Shown one piece after another: positions 1 through 7,980 of a stretch of DNA of 64,000 nt. A program made the translations under genes and the position numbers. The notes below the pieces were generated by a model that was not told the DNA's origin, made no database searches, and saw only the letters and a program-made list of their open reading frames with translations. This DNA comes from UBA12191 sp009937185 (GTDB taxonomy: Bacteria > Planctomycetota > UBA8108 > UBA1146): NCBI GenBank assembly GCA_938075155.1, contig CALJGL010000024.1, positions 1-64,000 of the forward strand. The letters are read 5' to 3'. How positions within the stretch are numbered: the stretch's first letter is position 1; each line of letters begins with the position of its first letter.

Positions 1-297
1 ATCCCACCAAGATTGATCAAGGCTCTTCTGTTCCCAATCCTTGAACTTTTCGGGCGGAAGTGGTGCGAGATCGGTCCAGCCAATAGGCCAATTCATAAGC
101 CATTCGACCCAGCGAGGATTCAAGCGATGGGTCGGCTCAGCTTTGTTCTCGAGGAGGCAGTTCAGAGTGTCCTTACGGTGAGACCTCGATCGAGAGTGGC
201 ACTGCTCAATAATCCCTGAGGAGATCTTCTCTCGCGAGGTTTCAGCTGCTTTTTCATCTCGGAAAACAACGACCGTCGCGGAATGACGGAAAAGGGC
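1..297 (-). pseudogene. C-terminal fragment of a phage-type DNA methyltransferase, truncated at its 5' end
   Basis: The minus strand is open for 99 codons from 297 to the left edge and contains LNPRWVEWLMNWPIGWTDL, a signature of the C-terminal tail of phage-associated DNA methylases. An in-frame TGA at 298-300 lies directly upstream, and there is no ATG or GTG before the motif. None of the catalytic core (SAM-binding FxGxG, PCQ or DPPY) is present in the window on the upstream side. I therefore read it as a headless remnant, or the C-terminal part of a frameshifted gene, that continues past position 1. The tail identity is fairly secure. That the gene is dead is inference. A plus-strand reading of the same bases gives only an unconvincing 68-residue ORF. 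Confidence 0.55.
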
Positions 298-460
298 TCA
301 AGGAAACCTCCCTCCTTGTTTCACATCCCTCCTTTTTCTACGTGCTCTTCACCTCGAATCTGTTTGTCCGCATCCGGGCGAGTTCTCGAACTGATCCCGT
401 GATGTGTGTCGGATCATCCTGCAGATTTCATATCGCCCGTCAGGTCAGAAAGAGGTGAAT

Positions 461-1081
461 ATGGAATCCACGTCAGAGTTGTTATGGAACATGATCCCAT
501 GCAGAGTCCACGGCACACTTGAGAAGCAGAGGAGAGGAAAACAGCGACAGTACAGTCGAAAGAGTCTTTGGTGCCTAGTCTTGTTGGCTTCTGTCAGTTT
601 TGGAGTACTGATGTTCATCGCACCTGTCTTGAGTGCTCAAGTGCCCCCGTTCAGCGCCGATCCTCCCGCCGGGTATGGCTGCGACGAGGCGTGCCCGAAT
701 ATTGGAACAATTCGACGGAATTTTATTCAAATCCCATCACCCACATCCAATCCTTGCGTGGATATGCCCCTCGATATCGTTCTCGAAAAGATGGGTGTCA
801 CTGTCCAGCTCAAGGAAGAACGGTGTCCTCTCTGGATCATTTTTTGGCCGGAATACTCGGTTCCAGTAGGAAGACCTGGCTGCTGCCTGTTGGAACAGCA
901 GCAGCGCTCAGTCGTTCAACAGGAATTGAGATGTGAATGCACCGATTTTTTCATCATCTGTTGGCGACGTGATTGCTTGCCGAAGGGGACTCCTCGGCCA
1001 TGGGAATCCGTGGATCATTGGGTTTCGATTCCGTGTCAGGGTGAGAGCTCTCCCCTTCCTTGTGAAGGGAACTCCCCTTGA
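461..1081 (+). CDS. cysteine-rich exported protein of unknown function
   Basis: I chose the ATG at 461 because AGAGGTG sits a few bases upstream; an earlier in-frame ATG at 404 has no ribosome site. The product is about 206 residues. A basic N-terminal stretch is followed by a hydrophobic segment (around residues 33-56, ending in LSAQ) that looks like a late signal peptide or membrane anchor. The mature part has about a dozen cysteines, many in short spacings (GCDEAC, CCLL, CECTD), which suggests a disulfide-bonded extracytoplasmic protein. I recognise no family. Its stop overlaps the start of the next gene (TTGATG), so the two are probably translated together. Confidence 0.6.
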   Translation: MESTSELLWNMIPCRVHGTLEKQRRGKQRQYSRKSLWCLVLLASVSFGVLMFIAPVLSAQVPPFSADPPAGYGCDEACPNIGTIRRNFIQIPSPTSNPCVDMPLDIVLEKMGVTVQLKEERCPLWIIFWPEYSVPVGRPGCCLLEQQQRSVVQQELRCECTDFFIICWRRDCLPKGTPRPWESVDHWVSIPCQGESSPLPCEGNSP

Positions 1082-2457
1082 TGAAAGAAATCGTTCATAA
1101 GAAACAGTTTCAGTTACTGATCTGCATTTTGGTCTTCCTGACCATCTTCTTTGTTGTTTTCAGAGGACTGTGGATTTCACAAACCTTTGATTCTCAAGCG
1201 ACGATCAAGAATCCCAGCGAGCTCATCACATTGGGAGAATCTTCAAGCAGTGAAGATTCGTCACGGATTCGCGAACAGATAAGGCAAAAGTCAGGGTTTC
1301 CTAGAGAGGTCCACTCTTCGGTGGAACGATCGGCGGAAGACCTTGTGGAGGCTCCTCAGGCAATGGAGGGGAATCAGGAAGAACCCTGGAGAACTCCCAT
1401 GTCGGAGTTACTGCACGCGGGAAGAGCGGGCACTGACCCATCCCATGCGCTCGAATCCTTATTGCTGTGTCAGCCACATATGGGGGACGAATTGGTGTGG
1501 CTCTTGCACCGGGGGAATTGGACTGCAGAAGAGAGACGAGTTCTTCTGATTGCCTTAGGGACTGCTCTGAGTATGAAGCCTGTTCCTGAGAATCTATGGT
1601 TCGATCGAAGAGGGGCGATTGCCTGGGTTTCTAGAAGTTGGATAGAAGGAGTCGAAGAGGTTCGAGAAATCGAACGCTGGTTGTGGCAGGAAGACGTCCT
1701 AGATCCTTCATTAGGAATGGAGTTTTTACAAATCCTTGAAGAAGAGTTTCAAGGGATAGGTTTGGGTGAAGGTTTGGGGAAAGGTGTGCATGCTCGATTA
1801 CAAAAGATCGTGATCCATGCACTCCTCCAGTTTCCACAAGACGAATATCCCGCTTGGTTGGAGGAGGTGACTCAGGATTGGCTTCACTCTTCTTCCAGCG
1901 ATTTGCAAAGTATCGCAATGGCAGTCTTGGGGCATTTATGTTCGTGGGGAGAGAAGCCTGTTCGGGCAGCGATTGTCCAGAAGTTGTCAGGCTCACTCAA
2001 GGAAGAAGCGTTGCCTCTTTTAAAGTCGTTACTTTCGAACGCAACACCCGATTCCCTGCCTTGGATATTGAATCAATCGGGGCCATTGATGGAGTCCCTC
2101 GAGTTTCGTGGAGAAGAACTGTTGGAGGCTTTTCAGAGATGTTCACAACTCGATCTGGAGGAACTGATCTACCAAAAGGGCTCTGAGCCCGTCTCCGAAG
2201 GGTATCGAGCCATCGTTGTTTACGGTTCGCTTGGAGCTTTGGATACGACTCAAAAACTTTCGATTGAATGGGCAGAAGTTTTAGAAAAAGTAGCGAGGAC
2301 CGATCCTTCTCAGATGGTGCGGGGGCTTGCTCTTCGGGTCAGAGCACTCAGTTGGTCGAATGGGAGTGAAGCGGATTTACTGGCTTTGATCCGGCAGAGT
2401 GATGTCTCACTTTCTGCAGCTCAGATCGTGCAACAAATCTTTGAGAGCCGTGATTGA
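1081..2457 (+). CDS. membrane-anchored helical-repeat protein of unknown function
   Basis: The product is about 458 residues with one strongly hydrophobic segment near residues 11-30 after a short basic N terminus, so it is probably a single-pass inner-membrane protein with the bulk outside. The rest is rich in Leu/Glu/Trp helices of HEAT/ARM-like length, which suggests a solenoid scaffold, although no repeat consensus is clear. The ATG at 1081 overlaps the stop of the cysteine-rich gene and a TTG at 1078 is also possible. Co-translation suggests the two proteins work together at the envelope. I cannot assign a function. Confidence 0.6.
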   Translation: MKEIVHKKQFQLLICILVFLTIFFVVFRGLWISQTFDSQATIKNPSELITLGESSSSEDSSRIREQIRQKSGFPREVHSSVERSAEDLVEAPQAMEGNQEEPWRTPMSELLHAGRAGTDPSHALESLLLCQPHMGDELVWLLHRGNWTAEERRVLLIALGTALSMKPVPENLWFDRRGAIAWVSRSWIEGVEEVREIERWLWQEDVLDPSLGMEFLQILEEEFQGIGLGEGLGKGVHARLQKIVIHALLQFPQDEYPAWLEEVTQDWLHSSSSDLQSIAMAVLGHLCSWGEKPVRAAIVQKLSGSLKEEALPLLKSLLSNATPDSLPWILNQSGPLMESLEFRGEELLEAFQRCSQLDLEELIYQKGSEPVSEGYRAIVVYGSLGALDTTQKLSIEWAEVLEKVARTDPSQMVRGLALRVRALSWSNGSEADLLALIRQSDVSLSAAQIVQQIFESRD

Positions 2458-2520
2458 AGGAGCAGATGACTACAGGTGATTAAAGCAGTAAAATAATGGG
2501 ACACCTAGAGAAGAGTTTTC

Positions 2521-5500
2521 ATGAAGAGACTGACACTCACCCTTCTGTGTTTAGTAGGAACTTTTTCTTATGGTCAAGTGGCTCCACCTTTATCTTCACC
2601 TTTATCTCCACCTCCACCGGAACAGCAAGAAGCACCTGCAGGCCACTTCAAATCGCAACGGATCGCGCTCGAGGCTCGTTGCAGTGGTGGACAGACATCC
2701 CAACCCGATCAGGCTCAACGGCCTCTTGCCGGGAGTAGTGCAAAAGATCTTCAGAGTGCATTTCTCGATGGTGTTGCTGCAACAGGGGGCGGATCTACAG
2801 CCGGCCCGACCAGCGGGCCTGTCGGCCCCTGTACTTCCGCCGAATTTGCTGCAGCCACAGGTGCTGCGTTTGTCGAGCTGGTGGCGACCAGTGCAGACGA
2901 TTGCCTCGAGCAACTATGGAATTTTGATGGAGATGTCGAAACAGCGATTTCCCCGGCAAATATTCTGTTGATTGCGGCCGCCATCGATCTGGAAGCACTC
3001 GACCTGCTGGTCAATGTTGATCGACTTCGCAGGATGACCTACTTTTATCAAATCGCCTTTTTCCACGAGTTTTACCAGTCGAGTGTGAACTATGACGATC
3101 CGACGATCGAGGCGGCTCAACTCGCGATGGTCACGGTTGGTCAGCAGCCTGAATTGATCGTCGTCGATCCTCCTGTCGATCTCCTCTCACAATGGCTGGT
3201 GAGTATCGATAGCACCAACGCGAGTATTCAACTGCTCGGTCAACTGGAAGCAGTGCTACAGAGGTATAATTCCGATTCTGCCCATGAATCTGTTTATCAA
3301 GAACGATTGATGGCGTACCGGTGCCTCTTCACACTCGCGCGTCAGATCGGCAACGAGAACAACATAAATGGCAGCAATAGCCCTTGGTATTCCGCCGTTC
3401 CGGCGAGCCTGGTGTCAGAGATTGCGACGATCGCTCTCGATGCCACCTACACCGAGGATAGCGAGTATGTCGTTCTCAATGCCCTTTGGGTGCTGAACAG
3501 ACTGGGCTTCCTAGAACCGGTGACGAGAGACTTGGCTCACGATATTCTGACCCAGGCGTATAACCTGCACATCCCTTACTCGGGACCCTGGTTACAGGCG
3601 GTGACCGATCTGGATTTCCAGTTTGGCGGACAGCTGTTCGGGGGCGGTGCCCTCGATCTTGATCAGATCCGGATTCAGGTGATGGCGCTGGCCTTGCCGA
3701 ACGAATTCTCCTTTGACCAGGGAAGACTGAAGTTTGTCACGGCGATTGATCTTGAGGTGACGGAAGATCTCTACGCAGCGATGCAGGAGGTGGAAGCGCA
3801 GTTCTTTAGGAAGAGTGGACACCTAGAACCCGTTGTTGGAGATGCCAACGAAGCTCTGACCTTAGTGATCTACGGAAGTCCGCAGGACTATCAGACCTAC
3901 CAGCCGTTTCTGTATGGACTGTCGACCAACAATGGAGGCATCTTCATCGAGAGCTGGGGGACACTCTTCACCTACGACCGCACCCCTGCCCAGAGCATCT
4001 ACACCCTAGAAGAACTACTTCAACACGAGTACACCCACTACCTCGACAGTCGTTTCCTGATTACCGGCAGTTTTGGACAGTCGGGAACCCTCTACGAGGG
4101 TGATCGGATGGTCTGGTACAACGAGGGTTTGGCGGAGTACATGGTCGGTGCGACCCGGCTCAATGGGGTGTTGCCACGAGGAGTTCTGCTCGATCGGATT
4201 TCAAGCGATAGTTCCCGACTGACAGTGGCCGACATCACCAGTGCGACCTATGGGTCGTTCAACTTTTACAGGTATGCAGGCGTGTATTTCGAGTTTCTCG
4301 AAGAACAGCACCCCGATCTATTGTTGGCTCTCTTCGAAGCGGTGCGGGGTGACGATGTCGTTGTTCTTGACGGACTGTATGCCAGTATGGCGAGCGATTC
4401 TCAACTGCAACTGGGCTACGACGCCTTTATCGATGCGCAGATCTTGGCCTATCAGCAGGGTACAGAGTTGTTTGCTGAAGAGGTGGCGACCACTGCGACT
4501 CCGCAGATCCTTGTCGACAACAATGCCAACCAAGTGTTGGCGACACTCCAATCGATCCTGCCAGGCGGTGGCCAGTTTCGCGTCTGGCCCCATCGGTTTC
4601 AGTACAGTTACAGCCAAACTACTCCTCTCAGTGGCCAACCCATCGAGGTGTATCGACAGAATACCGATCAGGAACTGGATGGCTTACTCACGACACTCAC
4701 TCCACTTCAGGACAATATGACTTCCGCAGTATCATGGTTCGGGGAGACGACCATTTCGGGTGACCTTGCGACCTCGACCGTCATCTTTGAGGGTCCTTAC
4801 GAGGCTACTGCTGCCGATGTCGTTGCTCCTGCTGCACCGACGGGAGTCTCTGCACAGTCCGGCAGCGGAACCGTGTCCCTCACCTGGAATCCGAGTCCTG
4901 AGGTCGACTGGAGCGCATACCATGTGTACCGCAGTGAAATCGCAGGGGGGCCTTACGAACGGCTGACTTTGATGACACTGTGGGAGAACGAGTTCATCGA
5001 TACGGATGCAGGGATGGGGCAACTCTATTACGTCATCACTGCTATCGATGCTTCTGGCAACGAATCCACCGAGTCCACCGAGGTCGTCGTCGAATCGACC
5101 ATCGATATCCTGGTGATCAATGGCCACTACGATTCCGCAGGGCCCGGCTACTACACCAGTTATCTGAACAGTCTCGATACATTGGGACTCGGGTACCAGG
5201 CATGGGATCCCTTCATCGACGGCCCAGTGACCACAGAGTTACTCGCCCTCTATTCGGAAGGGGTGGTGATGTGGCCGATCGGATACTTCAGTACCAACTT
5301 CCCTGATCAGCTTGGAGCTGCTCGGCAGGCACTACTGATGGAGTACCTCCAGTCTGGCGGCAATCTGGTTCTCTCCGGTGCCTTTGCCACGGCGTATCTC
5401 GACGACACTCCGCTCTTTACCAACTACCTGTTCCTCCAGCATGAACAGTGGTCGATGGATCTTCCTGGATTGATCGGAGAGGCGGGGGATCCGGTGGGCG

Positions 5501-5988
5501 ACTCCCTGAGTTTGCAATTGTCCAATGGTGTCTATCAGTCGGAGTTGACGGCCTTTCCTCCGGCGCAGAAGGCGATCGCCTACGATCCCGTTTCGGGCTC
5601 TGGAACCTTGCAAGGTGGGGGTGCCGCGGTGGTGACCGTCGATCTCGATCACAAGGCTGCTGTACTGTCGTTTCCGCTGTCAGGTCTGATTGCTGCTGAT
5701 CGTATTGAACTGCTGGGGAGACTTGTCGAGTGGATGTTGCCTCCGAGTAGTTGTGCAGATCCATTTGTTCGAGGAGATACCAACGGCTCCGGCTCCATCG
5801 ACATCGCAGATGCGGTTTTCTTACTGGATTATCTCTTTGCGGGTGGGGTTTCGCCTTCTCCTGAGGCCTCCGGAGATGCCAATAACGACGCCGGTCTCGA
5901 TATCTCTGACGCGATCTTTTTGCTGACATTTCTCTTTGATTCGGGAGCGTCGCCAGCGGCTCCATACCCCGATGCAGGGTGTCCTTGA
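2521..5988 (+). CDS. secreted M9-like (collagenase-type) metalloprotease with Fn3 and dockerin-like repeats
   Basis: The 1155-residue product starts with a clear signal peptide (MKRLTLTLLCLVG...). After an all-helical region comparable to the M9 N-terminal activator part comes HEYTH at residues 502-506, with the downstream NEGLAEY placing Glu535 29 residues after the first His. This is the gluzincin zinc site as arranged in microbial collagenases (M9). A fibronectin type III domain follows (about 768-865), then an alpha/beta module that opens with DILVING (about 865-1075). The tail carries two dockerin-like calcium motifs (RGDTNGSGSIDIADAV and GDANNDAGLDISDAI). Such tails are common on large exported planctomycete proteins and may anchor or sort them. 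Substrate is unknown, and M9 membership is inferred from motif context. Confidence 0.75.
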   Translation: MKRLTLTLLCLVGTFSYGQVAPPLSSPLSPPPPEQQEAPAGHFKSQRIALEARCSGGQTSQPDQAQRPLAGSSAKDLQSAFLDGVAATGGGSTAGPTSGPVGPCTSAEFAAATGAAFVELVATSADDCLEQLWNFDGDVETAISPANILLIAAAIDLEALDLLVNVDRLRRMTYFYQIAFFHEFYQSSVNYDDPTIEAAQLAMVTVGQQPELIVVDPPVDLLSQWLVSIDSTNASIQLLGQLEAVLQRYNSDSAHESVYQERLMAYRCLFTLARQIGNENNINGSNSPWYSAVPASLVSEIATIALDATYTEDSEYVVLNALWVLNRLGFLEPVTRDLAHDILTQAYNLHIPYSGPWLQAVTDLDFQFGGQLFGGGALDLDQIRIQVMALALPNEFSFDQGRLKFVTAIDLEVTEDLYAAMQEVEAQFFRKSGHLEPVVGDANEALTLVIYGSPQDYQTYQPFLYGLSTNNGGIFIESWGTLFTYDRTPAQSIYTLEELLQHEYTHYLDSRFLITGSFGQSGTLYEGDRMVWYNEGLAEYMVGATRLNGVLPRGVLLDRISSDSSRLTVADITSATYGSFNFYRYAGVYFEFLEEQHPDLLLALFEAVRGDDVVVLDGLYASMASDSQLQLGYDAFIDAQILAYQQGTELFAEEVATTATPQILVDNNANQVLATLQSILPGGGQFRVWPHRFQYSYSQTTPLSGQPIEVYRQNTDQELDGLLTTLTPLQDNMTSAVSWFGETTISGDLATSTVIFEGPYEATAADVVAPAAPTGVSAQSGSGTVSLTWNPSPEVDWSAYHVYRSEIAGGPYERLTLMTLWENEFIDTDAGMGQLYYVITAIDASGNESTESTEVVVESTIDILVINGHYDSAGPGYYTSYLNSLDTLGLGYQAWDPFIDGPVTTELLALYSEGVVMWPIGYFSTNFPDQLGAARQALLMEYLQSGGNLVLSGAFATAYLDDTPLFTNYLFLQHEQWSMDLPGLIGEAGDPVGDSLSLQLSNGVYQSELTAFPPAQKAIAYDPVSGSGTLQGGGAAVVTVDLDHKAAVLSFPLSGLIAADRIELLGRLVEWMLPPSSCADPFVRGDTNGSGSIDIADAVFLLDYLFAGGVSPSPEASGDANNDAGLDISDAIFLLTFLFDSGASPAAPYPDAGCP

Positions 5989-6017
5989 TCGAGCAGGGCG
6001 GTCTCACTCCATTTCAC

Positions 6018-6341
6018 TTATTGGAGTCGAATCCCACAATCAGGACATTCTTCGGTTCCGGGTGCAATACTGGAACAGCAAGCAGGGCAGGCATCTTCCG
6101 CTGGTTCCTGCTCAGAAGAATCGGCTGCGGATTCCTCGGCGGCGAGAGAGGCTAAGAGTTGTTGTGTTCCAGAAACATCAGTCCTCGCGACCGCGAGGAT
6201 CAATTGGGTGCCTCAGCCGCCCGGAACCGCTGTGACCTTGGGGGGGATGTTCGCGTTCTCTAGCGTTTGAGCGAGAATGCGGATCTCTGAGGGGCCTCCC
6301 TTGGCGACCGGGACCCAATCTGGAACTTCGTGATCATTCAT
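6018..6341 (-). CDS. DUF2007-like / zinc-ribbon protein interrupted by in-frame TGA at codon 43 (candidate selenoprotein or nonsense mutant)
   Basis: Reading from ATG 6341, codons 1-42 encode a DUF2007-like domain (VPVAKGGPSEIRILAQTLENA, then IPPK). Codon 43 is TGA (6213-6215). The same frame then continues for 64 codons with the matching second half (LILAVARTDVSGTQQLL) and a C-terminal zinc ribbon with CPAC and CPDC pairs. DUF2007 plus zinc ribbon is a familiar architecture, so the two halves very probably belong to one protein. A TTG at 6203 could also start the second half alone. Downstream of the TGA is a SECIS-like hairpin, listed separately. The alternatives are a simple nonsense mutation or a base error. 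The gene lies 7 bases downstream of the endonuclease IV stop on the same strand. Confidence 0.6.
6182..6199 (-). promoter_or_regulatory. SECIS-like hairpin just downstream of an in-frame TGA
   Basis: On the minus strand the bases form TCCTCGC-GGTC-GCGAGGA, a perfect 7-bp stem closed by a GGUC loop. Allowing one mismatch and two wobble pairs, the helix extends by about four more pairs. The loop begins 20 nt after the TGA, within the spacing described for bacterial SECIS elements, and GGUC is the apical loop of the well-known E. coli fdhF element. The bulged U of fdhF is not obvious here. A GC-rich coding hairpin arising by chance remains possible. Confidence 0.35.
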
Positions 6342-6348
6342 ACCCGTC

Positions 6349-7257
6349 TCATTTCTGTTCGCTCAACTTCTTCAGGAGGTCGAGATTTTTGCGATCCATA
6401 TCTTCCACCTTGGGCGTTTCAAGTATTTTAGGAATACCGGAAAAGCGAGGATCTTGCATCACTGATTCAAATCCGGAGTTTCCAATGAGTCCTTCTCCGA
6501 TATGCATATGTCGGTCGAGATGGCTCCCTAGATCACCTTTGCTGTCATTCAAATGGAGAGCGAAGACGCGGTTTGCGCCGAGGGTGTCATCGAGTTGCCG
6601 CATCGTTTCATCGTATCCCTCTTCTGTTCGCAATTCATATCCGGCTGCAAACATGTGGCAAGTGTCGAGACAAGTACCGGTTCTTTCAGGAGTATCGATC
6701 GCATCGAGGAGATCACGAAGTTCGTCAAAGGAGCGGCCCATGGTGGAACCACCTCCGGCGGTATTCTCCAGTAACACTCGTGTCTTCGTGTGTGGAACTT
6801 GCTCAAAACTACGAAGCATTCCCTTTGCGATACGATCGATTCCTGAATCGACTCCACTTCCGACATGTGCGCCCGGATGCATGACCAAGAAATCAATCCC
6901 GAGGAGTTCAGCCCGTTCGAGTTCGTCGCTGAATGCCGCGATCGATTTTTCAAAGAGCTCCTCCTTGGGAGAAGCCAGATTGATGAGATAGGAATCGTGA
7001 CTCAATAATGGGTGAGGGCCCCAGTTTGAAATCGCATCGTGGAATCGATCCACCGAAACGGGGTCGATCGGTTTCTGTACCCAGCGACTGGCATTTTTTG
7101 TGAAGATTTGCAAAGCACGAATATCGAGTTCGATGGCTTCTTCTACCGCTTTCCAGGGACCACCCGATACGGAGAGATGACTACCCAGGCATAATTTTTC
7201 GTCAATGCTTTTAAAAGAGCTACGCATCTGTCGTGTTCCTGAGGTACTCGTACTCAT
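6349..7257 (-). CDS. nfo: endonuclease IV (AP endonuclease)
   Basis: The 302-residue TIM-barrel protein cleaves DNA at abasic sites in base-excision repair. It shows the family signatures GSHLSVSGG near the N terminus, ALQIFTKNASRW, a central VMHPGAHVG and LLENTAGGGS, CLDTCHMFAAG, and LHLNDSKGDLGSHLDRHMHIGEG. These supply the three-zinc ligands (His, Glu, Asp) of the family. Length is normal. The ATG at 7257 is preceded by AAGGA at a suitable distance. It is followed on the same strand by the DUF2007/zinc-ribbon gene only 7 bases later, so the two probably share a transcript. Confidence 0.95.
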   Translation of the reverse strand: MSTSTSGTRQMRSSFKSIDEKLCLGSHLSVSGGPWKAVEEAIELDIRALQIFTKNASRWVQKPIDPVSVDRFHDAISNWGPHPLLSHDSYLINLASPKEELFEKSIAAFSDELERAELLGIDFLVMHPGAHVGSGVDSGIDRIAKGMLRSFEQVPHTKTRVLLENTAGGGSTMGRSFDELRDLLDAIDTPERTGTCLDTCHMFAAGYELRTEEGYDETMRQLDDTLGANRVFALHLNDSKGDLGSHLDRHMHIGEGLIGNSGFESVMQDPRFSGIPKILETPKVEDMDRKNLDLLKKLSEQK

Positions 7258-7296
7258 GGCGGTTCCTTACTTTTTTCAAATCAATAACGTTGCGAT

Positions 7297-7980
7297 TTAG
7301 CGTCGTTTTGATTCCGTCAGCATTACTGTGAGCTGGGACAGATCTTCGATCCACTGATCCGGTTCAGGTGGAGTGATTTTTCCATATCCACCTTTCAAAC
7401 CCACAGTGTAGATTCCTGCGGCACGACCTGTAGCAAAATCGACGGCAGAATCTCCGACAAACACTGCGGACTCGACTCGTGTATGCTCCATCTTGAGAAT
7501 GTTGAGCAGGCCACTCGGATCTGGCTTGGCGACTCCGGCGTCTTCGGGGCAAATAATATGACGCCATGGGAATGCAGATTCAAGACGAGGACGCAATACG
7601 GCTGTCACTTCTCGAGGCTTGTTGGTGAGGATCGAAGCCTGAATCGTATTCTTCTGAAGGAAAGCCAGAAGTTGGGGAGCCCCAGGCAACCATTGCAAGG
7701 TATGTGAAGGGGCCGAGGCCTGTTCAATGTAGGTTTTTCTAAAGGCTTGATAGAGATCTTCTTCCGTTTCGCCTGGTAAGGCTATATCGGAAAGAACTTG
7801 GCGGCATAATTCTCGAGCACCATGTCCTACAGCATTGCGAACAGTGTTGAGGTCATGTTCTTTGGCGGAACGAGATCGTCGAAACCCGTTGACCGCCTCT
7901 GAGATATCACCGATCGAATCGATCAGAGTTCCATCGAGGTCGAAAATTAGCATTTCCGGAAAGCACGGAAGCGAGGTCAT
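7297..7980 (-). CDS. gph: HAD-family phosphoglycolate phosphatase-like hydrolase
   Basis: The product is about 227 residues. It carries HAD motif I (IFDLDGTLIDS), a helical cap, motif II (ILTNKPREV), the motif III lysine in AKPDPSGLL, and motif IV (FVGDSAVDFATGRAAG). This is the Gph/PGP arrangement, and 2-phosphoglycolate produced during repair of 3'-phosphoglycolate ends is a plausible substrate. The true start is the ATG at 7980, which overlaps the stop of ccsA (ATGA). The open frame extends further upstream, but only inside ccsA. Exact substrate is not shown by sequence. Confidence 0.85.
   Translation of the reverse strand: MTSLPCFPEMLIFDLDGTLIDSIGDISEAVNGFRRSRSAKEHDLNTVRNAVGHGARELCRQVLSDIALPGETEEDLYQAFRKTYIEQASAPSHTLQWLPGAPQLLAFLQKNTIQASILTNKPREVTAVLRPRLESAFPWRHIICPEDAGVAKPDPSGLLNILKMEHTRVESAVFVGDSAVDFATGRAAGIYTVGLKGGYGKITPPEPDQWIEDLSQLTVMLTESKRR

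Noticed and set aside
13..219. 68-codon plus-strand open frame at the left edge
   Set aside because: The opposite strand carries a recognisable methylase tail over the same bases; this frame has no motif and no ribosome site.
5417..6007. 196-codon minus-strand open frame opposite the protease gene
   Set aside because: A shadow of the dockerin-coding region; Arg/Pro-rich with no start context.
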